64,000 bases of DNA, taken from NCBI RefSeq assembly GCF_017939745.1, contig NZ_JAGKQQ010000001.1, forward strand, positions 3,038,001 to 3,102,000. The letters are read 5' to 3'. Under the pieces are notes generated by a model that had not been told where the DNA came from, ran no database searches, and saw nothing but the letters and a program-made list of their open reading frames with translations. The translations under genes were made by a program, and so were the position numbers. The stretch is from Gemmata palustris (GTDB lineage: Bacteria; Planctomycetota; Planctomycetia; Gemmatales; Gemmataceae). Each line of letters begins with the position of its first letter. The first letter of the stretch is position 1. Below, piece after piece: positions 34,617 to 43,585 of the stretch.

Positions 34617-35763
34617 ATGTCCCGTTCACTGGTCGAGCGGTTGGCCGAGTTGCCGGATCCGCGGAGCCGTCACGGGCGCCAGTACCCGCTGGTGGGGCTG
34701 TTGACCCTGTGCCTCGTGGCGGTGATGGCCGGGCATACCACGCCCGAGGCGATTGCGCAGTTCGGTCGGCTGCGGCAGAAGCGACTGGGGCACGCGCTGG
34801 GGTTCAGGAACGGGAACATGCCGTGCCCCAACACCATCGCCGGGTTGCTGCGGAACCTGGACCCGGACCACCTGGACCGGATCATCGGCGCGTGGCTGGG
34901 GGAGCGGCATCCCGAGGGGTGGGAACACATCGCGTTGGACGGCAAGCGGTTGCGGGGCTCCCGGGACGGCGAGGTACCGGGCGCGCACCTGCTGGCCGCG
35001 TATGCCCCGGGCGCCGCGGCCGTGGTCGCCCAGATGACGGTCGAGGCCACCACCAACGAGCACAAGGCGGCGCTGCGGTTGTTGGGCGTGTTGCCCCCGC
35101 TGGGCGGAGCCGTGGTCACCGGGGGCGCCATCTTTACCCAGCCGGACGTGTGCACCGCAGTCCAAGACCGGGGCGGGGACTACATCCTGTACGCCAAGAG
35201 CAACCAAGGTACGCTGCACGCGGACCTGGAAGCCACGTTCGCCACCGGCGCCGGGGGCGACTTTTCCCCCCGGGTTACAGCGCCTGTGGGACCGGGATGC
35301 CGGTACCGCGTGTGAGTTGAGCAAGGGGCACGGGCGGATCGAGCGGCGGACCATTACCACCACCACGTGGCTCAACGAGTACCTGACCCGGTGGCCCGGG
35401 GTGCAACAGGTATTCCGGCTCGAGCGCACCCGCCGGGTCGGTGGGAAAGCAACCGTGGAGATGGTGTATGGGATCTCCAGCCTGAGCCCGGTGGCTGCGC
35501 CACCGGATGCGTTGCTCGGGTACACCCGCACCCACTGGGGGATCGAGAGCTTGCACCACATCCGCGACGTGACCCTGGGCGAGGACCGGTGCCGGGTCCG
35601 CCGGGGCGCGGCACCGCGGGTACTGGCGTCACTGCGGAACGTCGCCGTGTACCTGCTACGGCGCCTCGGTGCCGGCACCATTGCAGCGGCCGTTCGGACC
35701 ATCGTTGCCACACCCGAACGGGCACTGGCGGCGCTTAATCAGCCAGTTTCAATCTCTGAGTAG
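34617..35763 (+). pseudogene. ISAs1-family transposase, frameshifted and with a catalytic Asp changed
   Basis: The first part (34617-35315) starts MSRSLVERLAELPDPRSRHG, as the family does, and contains the first DDE residue in IALDGKRLRGS. The continuation in the +1 frame (to 35763) carries HWGIESLHHIRDVTLGEDR with the Glu. The frame is lost at a run of six C at 35266-35271; removing one C restores DFSPGLQRLWDRDAG. In addition the second Asp, expected in VTGDA, is Gly (VTGGA). Sequencing error could explain the frameshift but not the Asp change. The protein is unlikely to be active. Confidence 0.85.
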
Positions 35764-35767
35764 CCCT
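34617..35767 (+). mobile_element. Decayed ISAs1-family insertion sequence
   Basis: It holds a transposase split by a frameshift. The right end reads CTCTGAGTAGCCCTG (35753-35767), the inverted form of the CAGGGCTACTCAGAG end seen in ISAs1-type elements. No matching left end can be found between 34560 and 34617, so the left terminus is lost or too degenerate. No target duplication can be defined. Confidence 0.75.
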
Positions 35768-36004
35768 GTAGAAATCCAGTCCACCCTGCAAGGCGCCTCC
35801 CGCGGTTTCCTATTTCTGTCGTGGAATGGAAACTTGTCCGGGCCGCACGAATGACCTGCGTGCCATTTTCCACCGCGGGGATGTCGCCGACGCCGAACCC
35901 GCGGTCCCCGGCTGGCGTCTATCAGTGGACGCGATCTTCGCGTGACGCGCTTGACTCCGCCCGCGCGCGGTGTAATTTTACTTCGACATCAAGAGAACCG
36001 AACC
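35768..36004. other. Intergenic region upstream of the cimA leader
   Basis: About 240 bp between the IS right end and the leader peptide. Only the candidate promoter near 35951 stands out. Confidence 0.4.
35951..35978 (+). promoter_or_regulatory. Candidate promoter of the cimA leader
   Basis: TTGACT at 35951-35956 and a TAATTT at 35973-35978 with a 16-bp spacer. Initiation a few bases downstream would put the start about 20 bases before the leader-peptide GTG, which fits an attenuator transcript. Confidence 0.5.
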
Positions 36005-36109
36005 GTGTTCACCCCACGCACCCGAACCGCCGCGATCGCGATTCCCGCCGCGCCGGGCGTGCGCACCGTTGCCATTATTGCGACGGTCGTGGTTATTACC
36101 ACCGGGTGA
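36005..36109 (+). CDS. cimA leader peptide (Ile/Val/Thr-rich)
   Basis: A 34-codon ORF starting GTG and ending TGA at 36107-36109. Residues 22-33 read VAIIATVVVITT: three Ile, four Val and three Thr in twelve codons, ending two codons before the stop. A Rho-independent terminator and a competing 9-bp antiterminator follow at once, and the next gene makes an isoleucine precursor. This is the standard layout of a branched-chain amino-acid leader peptide. The purine-rich AAGAGAA about ten bases ahead is a weak ribosome site. Confidence 0.82.
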   Translation: MFTPRTRTAAIAIPAAPGVRTVAIIATVVVITTG

Positions 36110-36172
36110 CTTCGGGGTCGGTACTCTTACCGCACGCACCCCGAAGCGCCTGCTTCGGGGTTTTTCTTTTTT
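36110..36172 (+). terminator. Transcription attenuator: antiterminator and Rho-independent terminator
   Basis: Terminator stem 36138-36147 with 36152-36161 (ACCCCGAAGC / GCTTCGGGGT), 4-base loop, then TTTTTCTTTTTT. The segment 36110-36118, CTTCGGGGT, directly after the leader stop codon, is a perfect complement of 36138-36146 and would form an antiterminator. A ribosome waiting at Ile/Val codons (36074-36097) leaves 36110-36118 free, and the terminator is prevented; a ribosome at the stop codon covers it and lets the terminator form. Confidence 0.85.
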
Positions 36173-36292
36173 GGGACGGGTGTTGCTCTCCCGCTGGTCC
36201 AAAACCAGCGACCAACAGCCCCCGCTCCGAACTGAATCGCGTGAACGTCGCCGGGTTCCGTAGCTAACGTCTCCAGCCGAGAGCCAACAGTC

Positions 36293-37897
36293 ATGCGCGT
36301 CTCCATCTATGACACCACGCTCCGCGACGGGAGCCAGGGCGAGGGCGTGAACTTCTCCCTGCAGGATAAACTGCTGCTCACGCGGCGGCTCGACGAGATC
36401 GGCGTGGACTACATCGAGGGCGGCTACCCGCTCTCGAACCCGAAGGATTTTGAATACTTCCAGGCGGTGCGCGAGTTGCCGCTGAAGCACGCGAAGGTGT
36501 GCGCGTTCGGGATGACGCGCCGGAAGAACGCGCCAGCGGAAACCGACACCTGCCTGAAGGCGCTGCTCGACGCCAAAACGCCGGTCGTCACCATCGTCGG
36601 GAAGACGTGGGACTTCCACGTTACAGAGGTACTCGGCACCACACTCGAAGAAAACCTGCGCATGATCGCCGACTCGGTGGCGTTCTGCAAAAGCCAGGGG
36701 CGCGAGGTGTTCTACGACGCGGAACACTTCTTCGACGGGTACCGCGCGAACCCCGAGTACGCGCTGAAGACGCTCCAGGCCGCAGCGACCGCGGGCGCGA
36801 GCGTCGTGATTCTGTGCGACACCAACGGCGGGACAATGCCCGAGCGGATCGCGGAAGTGGTGGGGGCCGCGAAGCGCGCAGTGCCGTGCGAGGTGGGCAT
36901 CCACTGCCACAACGACTGCGAACTGGCGGTCGCGAACTCGCTTACCGCGGTGCGGGCCGGTGCGACGCAAGTTCAGGGCACGATGAACGGGATCGGTGAG
37001 CGGTGCGGCAACGTGGACCTGCTCAGCGTAATCGCGAACCTCGCGCTGAAGTACAAGCACGAGGTGCTGCGGCCCGAGAGTCTCGCGCGGCTCACGGAAA
37101 CGTCGCGCTACGTTTACGAACTGGCGAACATGAACTTCCGCGTGGGTCAGCCGTTCGTGGGGGCCAGCGCGTTCGCCCACAAGGGCGGGATGCACACGCA
37201 CGCGGTCGCGAAAGACCCGACGACCTACGAACACATCACGCCCGAGGCCGTCGGCAACGAGCGCCGGATTCTGGTGTCCGAACTGTCCGGGCACTCGACC
37301 ATCCTGACGAAGACCGCGAAATACGAGCTGAACCACGACAAGGCGCTGATGACAAAGATCCTGAGCGCGGTGCAAGACCTGGAGAACCAGGGGTACGAGT
37401 TCGAGGCGGCGGAAGCGTCGTTCGACCTGCTGGTGCGGAAGGTCGCCAAAGAGCACAAGCCGTGGGAAGTCGAGAAGAAGCTGAAGCTCTACAAGCCGTG
37501 GTTCGAGCGGGTCACGTACCGCGTTAACATCGAGGCCCGCGAGAACGGCACGCCCATCACAGAGGCCACGGTCCGACTGAAGGTCGCCGGGCAGATCGAG
37601 CACACCGCGAGCGAGGGCGACGGCCCCGTGAACGCGCTCGACGGCGCGCTCCGCAAGGCGCTCGTGCGGTTCTACCCGCGCCTCAACGAAGTGCAGTTAA
37701 CGGACTACAAGGTCCGCGTCGTGAACCCGCGCGCCGGCACCGCAGCCCGGGTGCGCGTGGTGATCGAATCGCGCGACGGCGCGGACGTGTGGGGCACAGT
37801 GGGCGTGAGCGAGAACGTCATCGAGGCGTCGTGGTTGGCGCTGGTTGATGCGATCGAGTTCAAGCTGTTCAAGGACGAGGACCGACCCGGGCGGTAA
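36293..37897 (+). CDS. cimA: (R)-citramalate synthase
   Basis: A 534-residue enzyme of the LeuA/CimA family that joins pyruvate and acetyl-CoA to citramalate, the threonine-independent entry to isoleucine. The catalytic TIM barrel starts VSIYDTTLRDGSQGEG, with the DTTLRDG metal motif, and contains GIHCHNDCELAVANSL and QGTMNGIGERCGN; SAFAHKGGMHTHAV and a C-terminal allosteric-type domain (about 400-525, ending IEASWLALVDAIEFKL) follow. The start MRVSIYDTTLRDG, the length and GGYPLSNPKDFEYF fit the TIGR00977 citramalate group better than 2-isopropylmalate synthase. The Ile/Val-rich leader with attenuator upstream supports a branched-chain role. Confidence 0.9.
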   Translation: MRVSIYDTTLRDGSQGEGVNFSLQDKLLLTRRLDEIGVDYIEGGYPLSNPKDFEYFQAVRELPLKHAKVCAFGMTRRKNAPAETDTCLKALLDAKTPVVTIVGKTWDFHVTEVLGTTLEENLRMIADSVAFCKSQGREVFYDAEHFFDGYRANPEYALKTLQAAATAGASVVILCDTNGGTMPERIAEVVGAAKRAVPCEVGIHCHNDCELAVANSLTAVRAGATQVQGTMNGIGERCGNVDLLSVIANLALKYKHEVLRPESLARLTETSRYVYELANMNFRVGQPFVGASAFAHKGGMHTHAVAKDPTTYEHITPEAVGNERRILVSELSGHSTILTKTAKYELNHDKALMTKILSAVQDLENQGYEFEAAEASFDLLVRKVAKEHKPWEVEKKLKLYKPWFERVTYRVNIEARENGTPITEATVRLKVAGQIEHTASEGDGPVNALDGALRKALVRFYPRLNEVQLTDYKVRVVNPRAGTAARVRVVIESRDGADVWGTVGVSENVIEASWLALVDAIEFKLFKDEDRPGR

Positions 37898-37994
37898 ACT
37901 CTTCCTCACCCAAAACGATCCCGAAACACACCGGGGACGGGAACCGATTGCAAACGTGGGCAACGGGTTGGCTAACGGGTTGGCTTTGGGTTTC

Positions 37995-38121
37995 GCCCTC
38001 TCCCCTTGCGGGAGAGGGTGGCGAGGCTTTGCGAGACGGGTGAGGGGTAACCTCCTGATTATGGATGCACCCCTCACCCCGCCGCGAAGCGCGGCGACCC
38101 TCTCCCGCAAGGGGAGAGGGC
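37995..38121. repeat. Long palindromic element with 25-bp perfect arms
   Basis: Arms 37995-38019 and 38097-38121 (CCCTCTCCCCTTGCGGGAGAGGG core) are exact reverse complements, and each arm is itself a small hairpin. A second inner pair, GGGTGAGGGGT and ACCCCTCACCC, lies within. Elements of this type are dispersed in many GC-rich genomes. It lies between cimA and valS and could reduce read-through, but no T-run follows. Confidence 0.85.
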
Positions 38122-38207
38122 ACAAACCAAACACCGGCTTGCGGCCCGGCGCTATTCACGTTTGCAATCTCTTGTGTGCTCCGGCCCCGTGACAATTAGG
38201 TAACGAC

Positions 38208-41200
38208 ATGGCGACCGAACTCCCGAAGGCATACGACTCGAAGGCGGCCCAGGAGAAGTGGCTCACGTTCTGGGAGGAACGCGGGTACTTCCACAGCAAG
38301 CCGGATTCTACTAGGAAACCGTTCACCATCGTGATCCCGCCGCCGAACGTGACCGGCGCGCTTCACATGGGGCACGCGCTCAACAACACGCTCCAGGACG
38401 TGTTGATCCGCTGGCGCCGGATGCAGGGCTATAACGCGCTCTGGATGCCCGGCACCGACCACGCCGGTATCGCCACGCAATCCGTGGTGGAGCGACTCGT
38501 GTTCGCCCAGGAAAAGAAGACGCGCCACGACTTGGGCCGCGACGAGTTGGTGAAGCGCATCTGGGAGTGGAAGGACAAGTACGAGACGCGCATCCTCGGC
38601 CAGCTCCGCGAAATGGGCGCGAGCTGCGACTGGAGTCGAACGCGGTTCACGCTCGATCCGGTGTGCGCCCGGGCCGTGCGCGAGACGTTCTTCCGCATGT
38701 TCCGCGACGGCTACATCTACCGCGGCAAGCGGCTGGTGAACTGGGACACGCACCTGCAAACGTCCGTGGCCGACGACGAGACGTACACCGAGGACACCAA
38801 GAGCGGGTTCTGGACGTTCAAGTACGCCGTGGACGGCGAAGCCGATACCTTCATCTCGTTCAGCACCACGCGACCCGAGACGATGCTCGGCGACACCGCG
38901 GTGTGCGTACATCCCAGCGACGAGCGGTACAAGGCGCTCATCGGCAAGTTCGTGATGCAGCCGCACACCGGGCGGAAGATCCCGATCATCGCTGACGGCC
39001 AACTCGCGGACCCGACGCTCGGCACGGGCTGCGTGAAGGTGACGCCCGCCCACGACCCGAACGACTACGCCTGTTGGCAGCGCCACCCGGAAATCGGGAT
39101 CATCAACATCCTGAATCCCGACGGCACGATCAACGAGAACGGCGGCGAATATAGGGGGATGGACCGCTACAAGGCCCGCGAAGCCGTGACGAAGAAGATG
39201 GAGGAACTCGGCCTCTATGTGGAGAAGGCCGACCGCGTGGTGCCGCTGAAGTTCAGCGACCGCAGCAAGTCGCCGATCGAGCCGCTGCTGTCGGACCAGT
39301 GGTTCGTGAAGATGGCGGACCGCGACGACGGCAAAGCCGGCCTCGCCCAGATGACAATGGACGCCGTGACCGATGGTCGCGTGAAGTTCTTCCCGGAACG
39401 TTACGCGCGCTCGTACCTCGACTGGCTCGGCGAAAAACGCGATTGGTGCATCAGCCGGCAACTGTGGTGGGGCCACCGCATCCCGGTGTGGTCGAAGACA
39501 TACCCTGACGCGGCAAGCCTCGCCGCGGCTGCTGATTGGTGGGAGAACACTTGGAGGGCTGATCAAACGTTCGCGGCGGAAACCGCCGTCCAAGTACATC
39601 AGGACGCATTGACACTCCACGTGTGCGTGCGCGAGGAACGTGATGCGTATTTCGATGACTTTGAAGCCTTCGGCTTCACCCAATCCGAAGACGTGCTCGA
39701 CACGTGGTTCTCGTCCGCGCTCTGGCCGCATTCGACACTCGGCTGGCCCGGGCCGGCGCTGCCCGAAGAGAAGGCGGGTCGTGTGGCGCCCGACTGGGAA
39801 AAGGACCGCTACTACTACCCCACATCGGTGCTGGTGACCAACCGCGACATTATCACGCTGTGGGTGGCGCGGATGGTGCTGACGGGGTTGTACAACCTGG
39901 ACAAAATCCCATTCAGCCACGTGTATATCCACCCGAAGGTGATGGACGGATTCGGCGAGGGTATGTCGAAGTCGAAGGGCAACGGCGTGGACCCGCTCGA
40001 CATCATTGAGCGTTACGGCACCGATGCGATGCGCTACGGCATGGTGAAGCTCGCCACCGAAACGCAGGATTCGCGGCTGCCGGTGTCGAACGTGTGCCCA
40101 CACTGCGGCAAGGAAGTGCCGGTGAAGCAAGAGCACATGTACATGCGGACGAAAAAGCTCGCCTGTCCAGAGTGCAAACAGCCGTTCCGCCCGGGCGGGC
40201 CGTGGCCGACAGACGACCCGGAACTGAAGACCGCGAAGCAGGGCTCCGACCGCTTCGAGGAGGGCCGGAACTTCGCCAACAAGATGTGGAACGCAACGCG
40301 GTTCCTGCTCATGAACCTGGAGGGCTACGCGCCCGGCGCCGTGAAGTTGGACGAACTGCCCACGGAAGATAAGTGGCTGCTCTCCCGGCTCGCGACCACC
40401 ACGAAGGCCGTGACAGCAGCGCTGGAGGGCTACCACTTCAGTGACGTGGCACGGCTCCTCTACGACTTCGTGTGGAGCGAGTTCTGCGACTGGTACATCG
40501 AAATGTCGAAGGGGCGCCTGAAGGACGCCACCGCGCGCCCGCTCGCGCAGCGCGTGCTCGCCGGGGTGCTCGATGGTATCCTGCGGTTGGTGCAACCGGT
40601 GATGCCGTTCGTGGCGGAATCACTGTGGCAGGCGCTCAACGAAGCCGCACCCGAGCGCGGCCTCCCGGCACCCACGAAGGCCGAAGAGAGTGTGTGCATC
40701 GCGAAGTGGCCGAGCTACCCCGACGCATGGGTGAGCGCCGAGGTGGAAGCTCGCTTCGCGCGGATGCAGGATCTCGTGAAGAGCGTGCGCGAGGTGCGCA
40801 ACCGCTACCAGGTGGACGACAAGACGCGCCTCGACGTGTCGGTGAAATCGTCCGATGCGGTGGCGGCCGATTTCAATGCGCTCGCGACGTTCATCGGGCC
40901 GCTCGCGGGGATCGCGACCCTCACCGCCGGCCCGACCGCAACCAAGCCGAAGCAGGCCGGCGGCATCGTGCGGCCCGAGTTCGAGGCTTACGTTTCGCTC
41001 GCCGGGCTGATCGACGTGGGCGCCGAGATCAAGCGCCTCGAAAAGCAGATCGGTGACAAACGGAAGTCACTCGACGGCACAAAGGCCAAACTCGCGAACG
41101 AGAAGTTCGTGGCCGGCGCCCCACCCGAAGTGGTGCAACAGCAGCGCGATTTGGTGACTGATGTCGAGAAGCAAATCGCCGCGATGGAAGAGAACCTGAA

Positions 41201-41219
41201 GGACTTGCAATCGGCTTGA
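38208..41219 (+). CDS. valS: Valyl-tRNA synthetase
   Basis: A 1003-residue class I synthetase that charges tRNA-Val. The HIGH motif is in PPPNVTGALHMGHALNNT (about 45-62), the KMSKS motif is GMSKSKGNGVDPLD (about 585), with CP1 editing domain, DWCISRQLWWGHRIPVW, an anticodon domain and a C-terminal coiled coil (AEIKRLEKQIGDKRKSL). After the KMSKS region there is an inserted zinc-ribbon-like pair of knuckles, CPHCGK and CPECKQ, about 30 residues apart, not present in the E. coli enzyme as I recall it. No T-box is seen upstream; AGGT precedes the ATG. Confidence 0.95.
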   Translation: MATELPKAYDSKAAQEKWLTFWEERGYFHSKPDSTRKPFTIVIPPPNVTGALHMGHALNNTLQDVLIRWRRMQGYNALWMPGTDHAGIATQSVVERLVFAQEKKTRHDLGRDELVKRIWEWKDKYETRILGQLREMGASCDWSRTRFTLDPVCARAVRETFFRMFRDGYIYRGKRLVNWDTHLQTSVADDETYTEDTKSGFWTFKYAVDGEADTFISFSTTRPETMLGDTAVCVHPSDERYKALIGKFVMQPHTGRKIPIIADGQLADPTLGTGCVKVTPAHDPNDYACWQRHPEIGIINILNPDGTINENGGEYRGMDRYKAREAVTKKMEELGLYVEKADRVVPLKFSDRSKSPIEPLLSDQWFVKMADRDDGKAGLAQMTMDAVTDGRVKFFPERYARSYLDWLGEKRDWCISRQLWWGHRIPVWSKTYPDAASLAAAADWWENTWRADQTFAAETAVQVHQDALTLHVCVREERDAYFDDFEAFGFTQSEDVLDTWFSSALWPHSTLGWPGPALPEEKAGRVAPDWEKDRYYYPTSVLVTNRDIITLWVARMVLTGLYNLDKIPFSHVYIHPKVMDGFGEGMSKSKGNGVDPLDIIERYGTDAMRYGMVKLATETQDSRLPVSNVCPHCGKEVPVKQEHMYMRTKKLACPECKQPFRPGGPWPTDDPELKTAKQGSDRFEEGRNFANKMWNATRFLLMNLEGYAPGAVKLDELPTEDKWLLSRLATTTKAVTAALEGYHFSDVARLLYDFVWSEFCDWYIEMSKGRLKDATARPLAQRVLAGVLDGILRLVQPVMPFVAESLWQALNEAAPERGLPAPTKAEESVCIAKWPSYPDAWVSAEVEARFARMQDLVKSVREVRNRYQVDDKTRLDVSVKSSDAVAADFNALATFIGPLAGIATLTAGPTATKPKQAGGIVRPEFEAYVSLAGLIDVGAEIKRLEKQIGDKRKSLDGTKAKLANEKFVAGAPPEVVQQQRDLVTDVEKQIAAMEENLKDLQSA

Positions 41220-41296
41220 TTTCGGGGCATTCGCCAACGCTCTGAACCGACGGCGCCCGTCCTGAAAGGCACCCGCTTCACACGCAGTAAACACGT

Positions 41297-41324
41297 CTCG
41301 GCCACCAAACTATTGGTGGCCGAG
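41297..41324. terminator. Bidirectional-type hairpin between convergent genes
   Basis: A perfect 12-bp stem (41297-41308 with 41313-41324) and a 4-base loop lie between the ends of valS and the minus-strand gene that ends at 41363. No long T-run follows on either strand. The placement supports a shared terminator. Confidence 0.65.
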
Positions 41325-41362
41325 AACGCAATAAACGACACACCTAACCCACTCGTCAGAAC

Positions 41363-42352
41363 TCACTCCACGCGCACTTCTGCGTCTACGAAAACGACGT
41401 GCGTGGCGGAACTGTTGGTCGGGATGCTGTAACTCACGCGCACGCGGACCGTGCCGGCCTTGATGCCCCTCCACGAACCGTCGACCTTGCCCGCGAAGTC
41501 ACCGCCGCCGAAGACCGTTGCCGTCTCACCGGGTTCCAGGAACTTCAGTTCGCCGTACACCGGCACGTCCTTGAATGCGATCGTGCTCGCGTTCTCGGAG
41601 TGCGGTGTGATGCCGACCCCGTACCCGTTCTGGCTGATGTTGCCCACCGTTTGCCGCTTGTTCGAGGTGTTCGTGACGGTGATTTCGATGACCTCGCTGG
41701 CCTTCATCTCGACGCCGACCTTCAGCGCCTTCTTCACCTTCGCGCGGACGTCGAACGACCGCACCACCTCGAACTCGACCGGCTCCGAGCGCACCTCGAA
41801 GAGTGGCACCCCGGCCATGAGTCCGCGCTCGGTGTCGAGGCGCGGTTTGCCGCCCTTCCCGTTGACGGCGCGGTACGCATAGTGCCCGGTCAGGCGCACC
41901 TTGCCCGGGTACTGGAACTCGAACCGGTCCGGCGAGTACCAGTTGGCGAGCGCCAGTTCCGCGCCCGGCTTCAGCTCAACCGCGTCCTTGGGCCAGTCCG
42001 AATCGTACAGCCCGCACCGGCCGTGTGACAGGCGCTGCATCGCGGCCCATGAACCGTCCACGCCGCGCTGCTCCGCGGTCACGTGAACCCACGGGTCGCG
42101 CCAGCCACACTCGGAGCCGTCGCCGGGCTTCACCACCTTGTGCGTGCGCGTTTTTGAGGTGTTGACCAGCTTGAAATCGATGTACGGCTGTGTGCCGGCT
42201 TCGATGATTCGCGTGTCGCCGAACACTTTCGGCACGAGCTTCAGGTCGCTTTCGATCTGCTCCTTCGTGACCGCGTCCGCTTTGGGATCGGCGGCGGGAG
42301 CAAGGAGCGCGAAGAGTACCGCCCCGGAACTCGCGTAGATCACACTGCGCAT
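41363..42352 (-). CDS. Secreted hypothetical protein
   Basis: A 329-residue protein with signal peptide (MRSVIYASSGAVLFALLAPAA). The ATG at 42352 has CAGGAGCGG directly upstream, so it was preferred to the longer frame from 42370. The mature part is beta-rich with TRTHKVVKPGDGSECGWRDPW, LANWYSPDRFEFQYPGKVRLTG and a second Ig-like half (IEITVTNTSNKRQTVGN, GTVRVRVSYSIP). No enzyme motif is visible. Similar exported proteins are widespread in Gemmata-like genomes without known role. Confidence 0.75.
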   Translation of the reverse strand: MRSVIYASSGAVLFALLAPAADPKADAVTKEQIESDLKLVPKVFGDTRIIEAGTQPYIDFKLVNTSKTRTHKVVKPGDGSECGWRDPWVHVTAEQRGVDGSWAAMQRLSHGRCGLYDSDWPKDAVELKPGAELALANWYSPDRFEFQYPGKVRLTGHYAYRAVNGKGGKPRLDTERGLMAGVPLFEVRSEPVEFEVVRSFDVRAKVKKALKVGVEMKASEVIEITVTNTSNKRQTVGNISQNGYGVGITPHSENASTIAFKDVPVYGELKFLEPGETATVFGGGDFAGKVDGSWRGIKAGTVRVRVSYSIPTNSSATHVVFVDAEVRVE

Positions 42353-42458
42353 GGCCCGCTCCTGAATCACGCGAATAACCGAACGATTCGATCATACCCG
42401 CGCGCCCCGGGTGCGGTACGATATTCGCGGCCCTCGTTACGAACCGGAGACGATCGCC

Positions 42459-43271
42459 ATGCGTCGCGCGCGTTGGTTCGCGGTAGGTGTGGTTCTCGCG
42501 CTGAACGTGTTGCCGCGTGCGGCGGGCGCGCCGGAACCGCGTGAGGCCGCGCCCGCACCGCGGATGATCGTCCGGCCGGTGTCGGATGAACTCCGCAAGG
42601 CGCTCAAACTCGATCCCTTCTACGAGAAAACCGCCGACCACAAGGGGCTTCCCGTTCTCGCGTCCGGCAAAGTCTCGGACGCCGCGCTCGCGGAAGCGCG
42701 GCACCTCATCGGCACGATGCTCGCGGACCGCGACGACGTGACCCGGGCGCTCGTGAAGGCCAATTGTCGGTTCGTCGTGATGGCCCCGACCGAAATGACC
42801 ACTGACGTGCCCGAGCAGCGGAACATGACTCCGAAGGACTATTGGGACAAGCGCGCACGCGGACTGGGCGGGCGTGTCACGTCGTGCGGGGAAGAGAACC
42901 TACTGAACCTGCGGGGCGACCGGTACCCGCGGGAGAACATTCTGATTCACGAATTCAGTCACTGCATCCACCAGTACGGCCTGCGCGCAGTGGACCCGAA
43001 GTTTGAGGGTACGCTCCGCGCAATTTACACCCGCGCGATCGAGCAGGGATTGTGGAAGAACACCTACGCTGCGACCAACGCGGTTGAATATTGGGCCGAG
43101 GGTGTTCAATCTTACTTTGACTGTAACAGCCCACCAAACGCGGGCGTTCACAACGACATCAACACGCGCGAGAAACTCGCCAAGTACGACCCGGACCTGT
43201 TCGAGTTGATCGACGACGTGTTCAGGAAGTCGCCGTACCGCTACCAGCGCTACGACAAACGTGCAAAGTAA
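42459..43271 (+). CDS. Secreted zinc metallopeptidase-like protein
   Basis: A 270-residue protein with a signal peptide (MRRARWFAVGVVLALNVLPRAAGA). HEFSHCIHQYG near residue 165 is an HExxH zinc site and the later NAVEYWAEGVQSYFD supplies a likely third ligand Glu, an arrangement like gluzincin or lethal-factor-type peptidases. The ATG at 42459 has a GGAG site; the frame is open from 42411. It is divergent from the secreted protein at 41363. The substrate is unknown. Confidence 0.8.
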   Translation: MRRARWFAVGVVLALNVLPRAAGAPEPREAAPAPRMIVRPVSDELRKALKLDPFYEKTADHKGLPVLASGKVSDAALAEARHLIGTMLADRDDVTRALVKANCRFVVMAPTEMTTDVPEQRNMTPKDYWDKRARGLGGRVTSCGEENLLNLRGDRYPRENILIHEFSHCIHQYGLRAVDPKFEGTLRAIYTRAIEQGLWKNTYAATNAVEYWAEGVQSYFDCNSPPNAGVHNDINTREKLAKYDPDLFELIDDVFRKSPYRYQRYDKRAK

Positions 43272-43585
43272 CTTCACTTCTCTGAATTTCACGGACTTCC
43301 TGTTCGCAATTCTCGTGTCGAAGTTCGCACGCCGGCGCGCGGGTAACAAACGCTAACAATTTGGGGTTGGTCCACGCACCCTTCGATTTCTCCGGGAAAA
43401 ACGACATTCTGCGCTCGTATCGGCTAACATTCGCTCACCCCGAACTCCCCCTCCGGCTGCTTTTATTCGTGCGGGCGAATGCTCCACTGCTAGATATTAT
43501 ACGCATAATCGCGCAGTGGCGTTGGGATTATTAGTGGAAATAAAGACACAAACCCGGAAAGGTCGTGCCACCCATTCCCCGACGC
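43272..43585. other. Intergenic region between convergent genes with TGTTAGC repeats
   Basis: 314 bp. It holds reversed TGTTAGC-type repeats at 43342-43365 and about 43421-43439, and an AT-rich stretch near 43490-43510 (TAGATATTATACGCATAAT). Neither flanking gene needs a promoter here, so the signals are unexplained. Confidence 0.45.

Noticed and set aside
35266-35271. Programmed frameshift in the transposase
   Set aside because: The needed shift is +1, there is no stop-codon or slippery arrangement typical for IS frameshifting, and a catalytic Asp is already lost, so decay or a sequencing error is simpler.
37898-38207. A T-box or second attenuator before valS
   Set aside because: No T-box core sequence, specifier loop or terminator/antiterminator pair is visible; the structure there is the long dispersed palindrome.
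38196-40595. A 799-codon minus-strand frame opposite valS
   Set aside because: Reverse shadow of valS, with His/Arg/Val-rich sequence and no motif.
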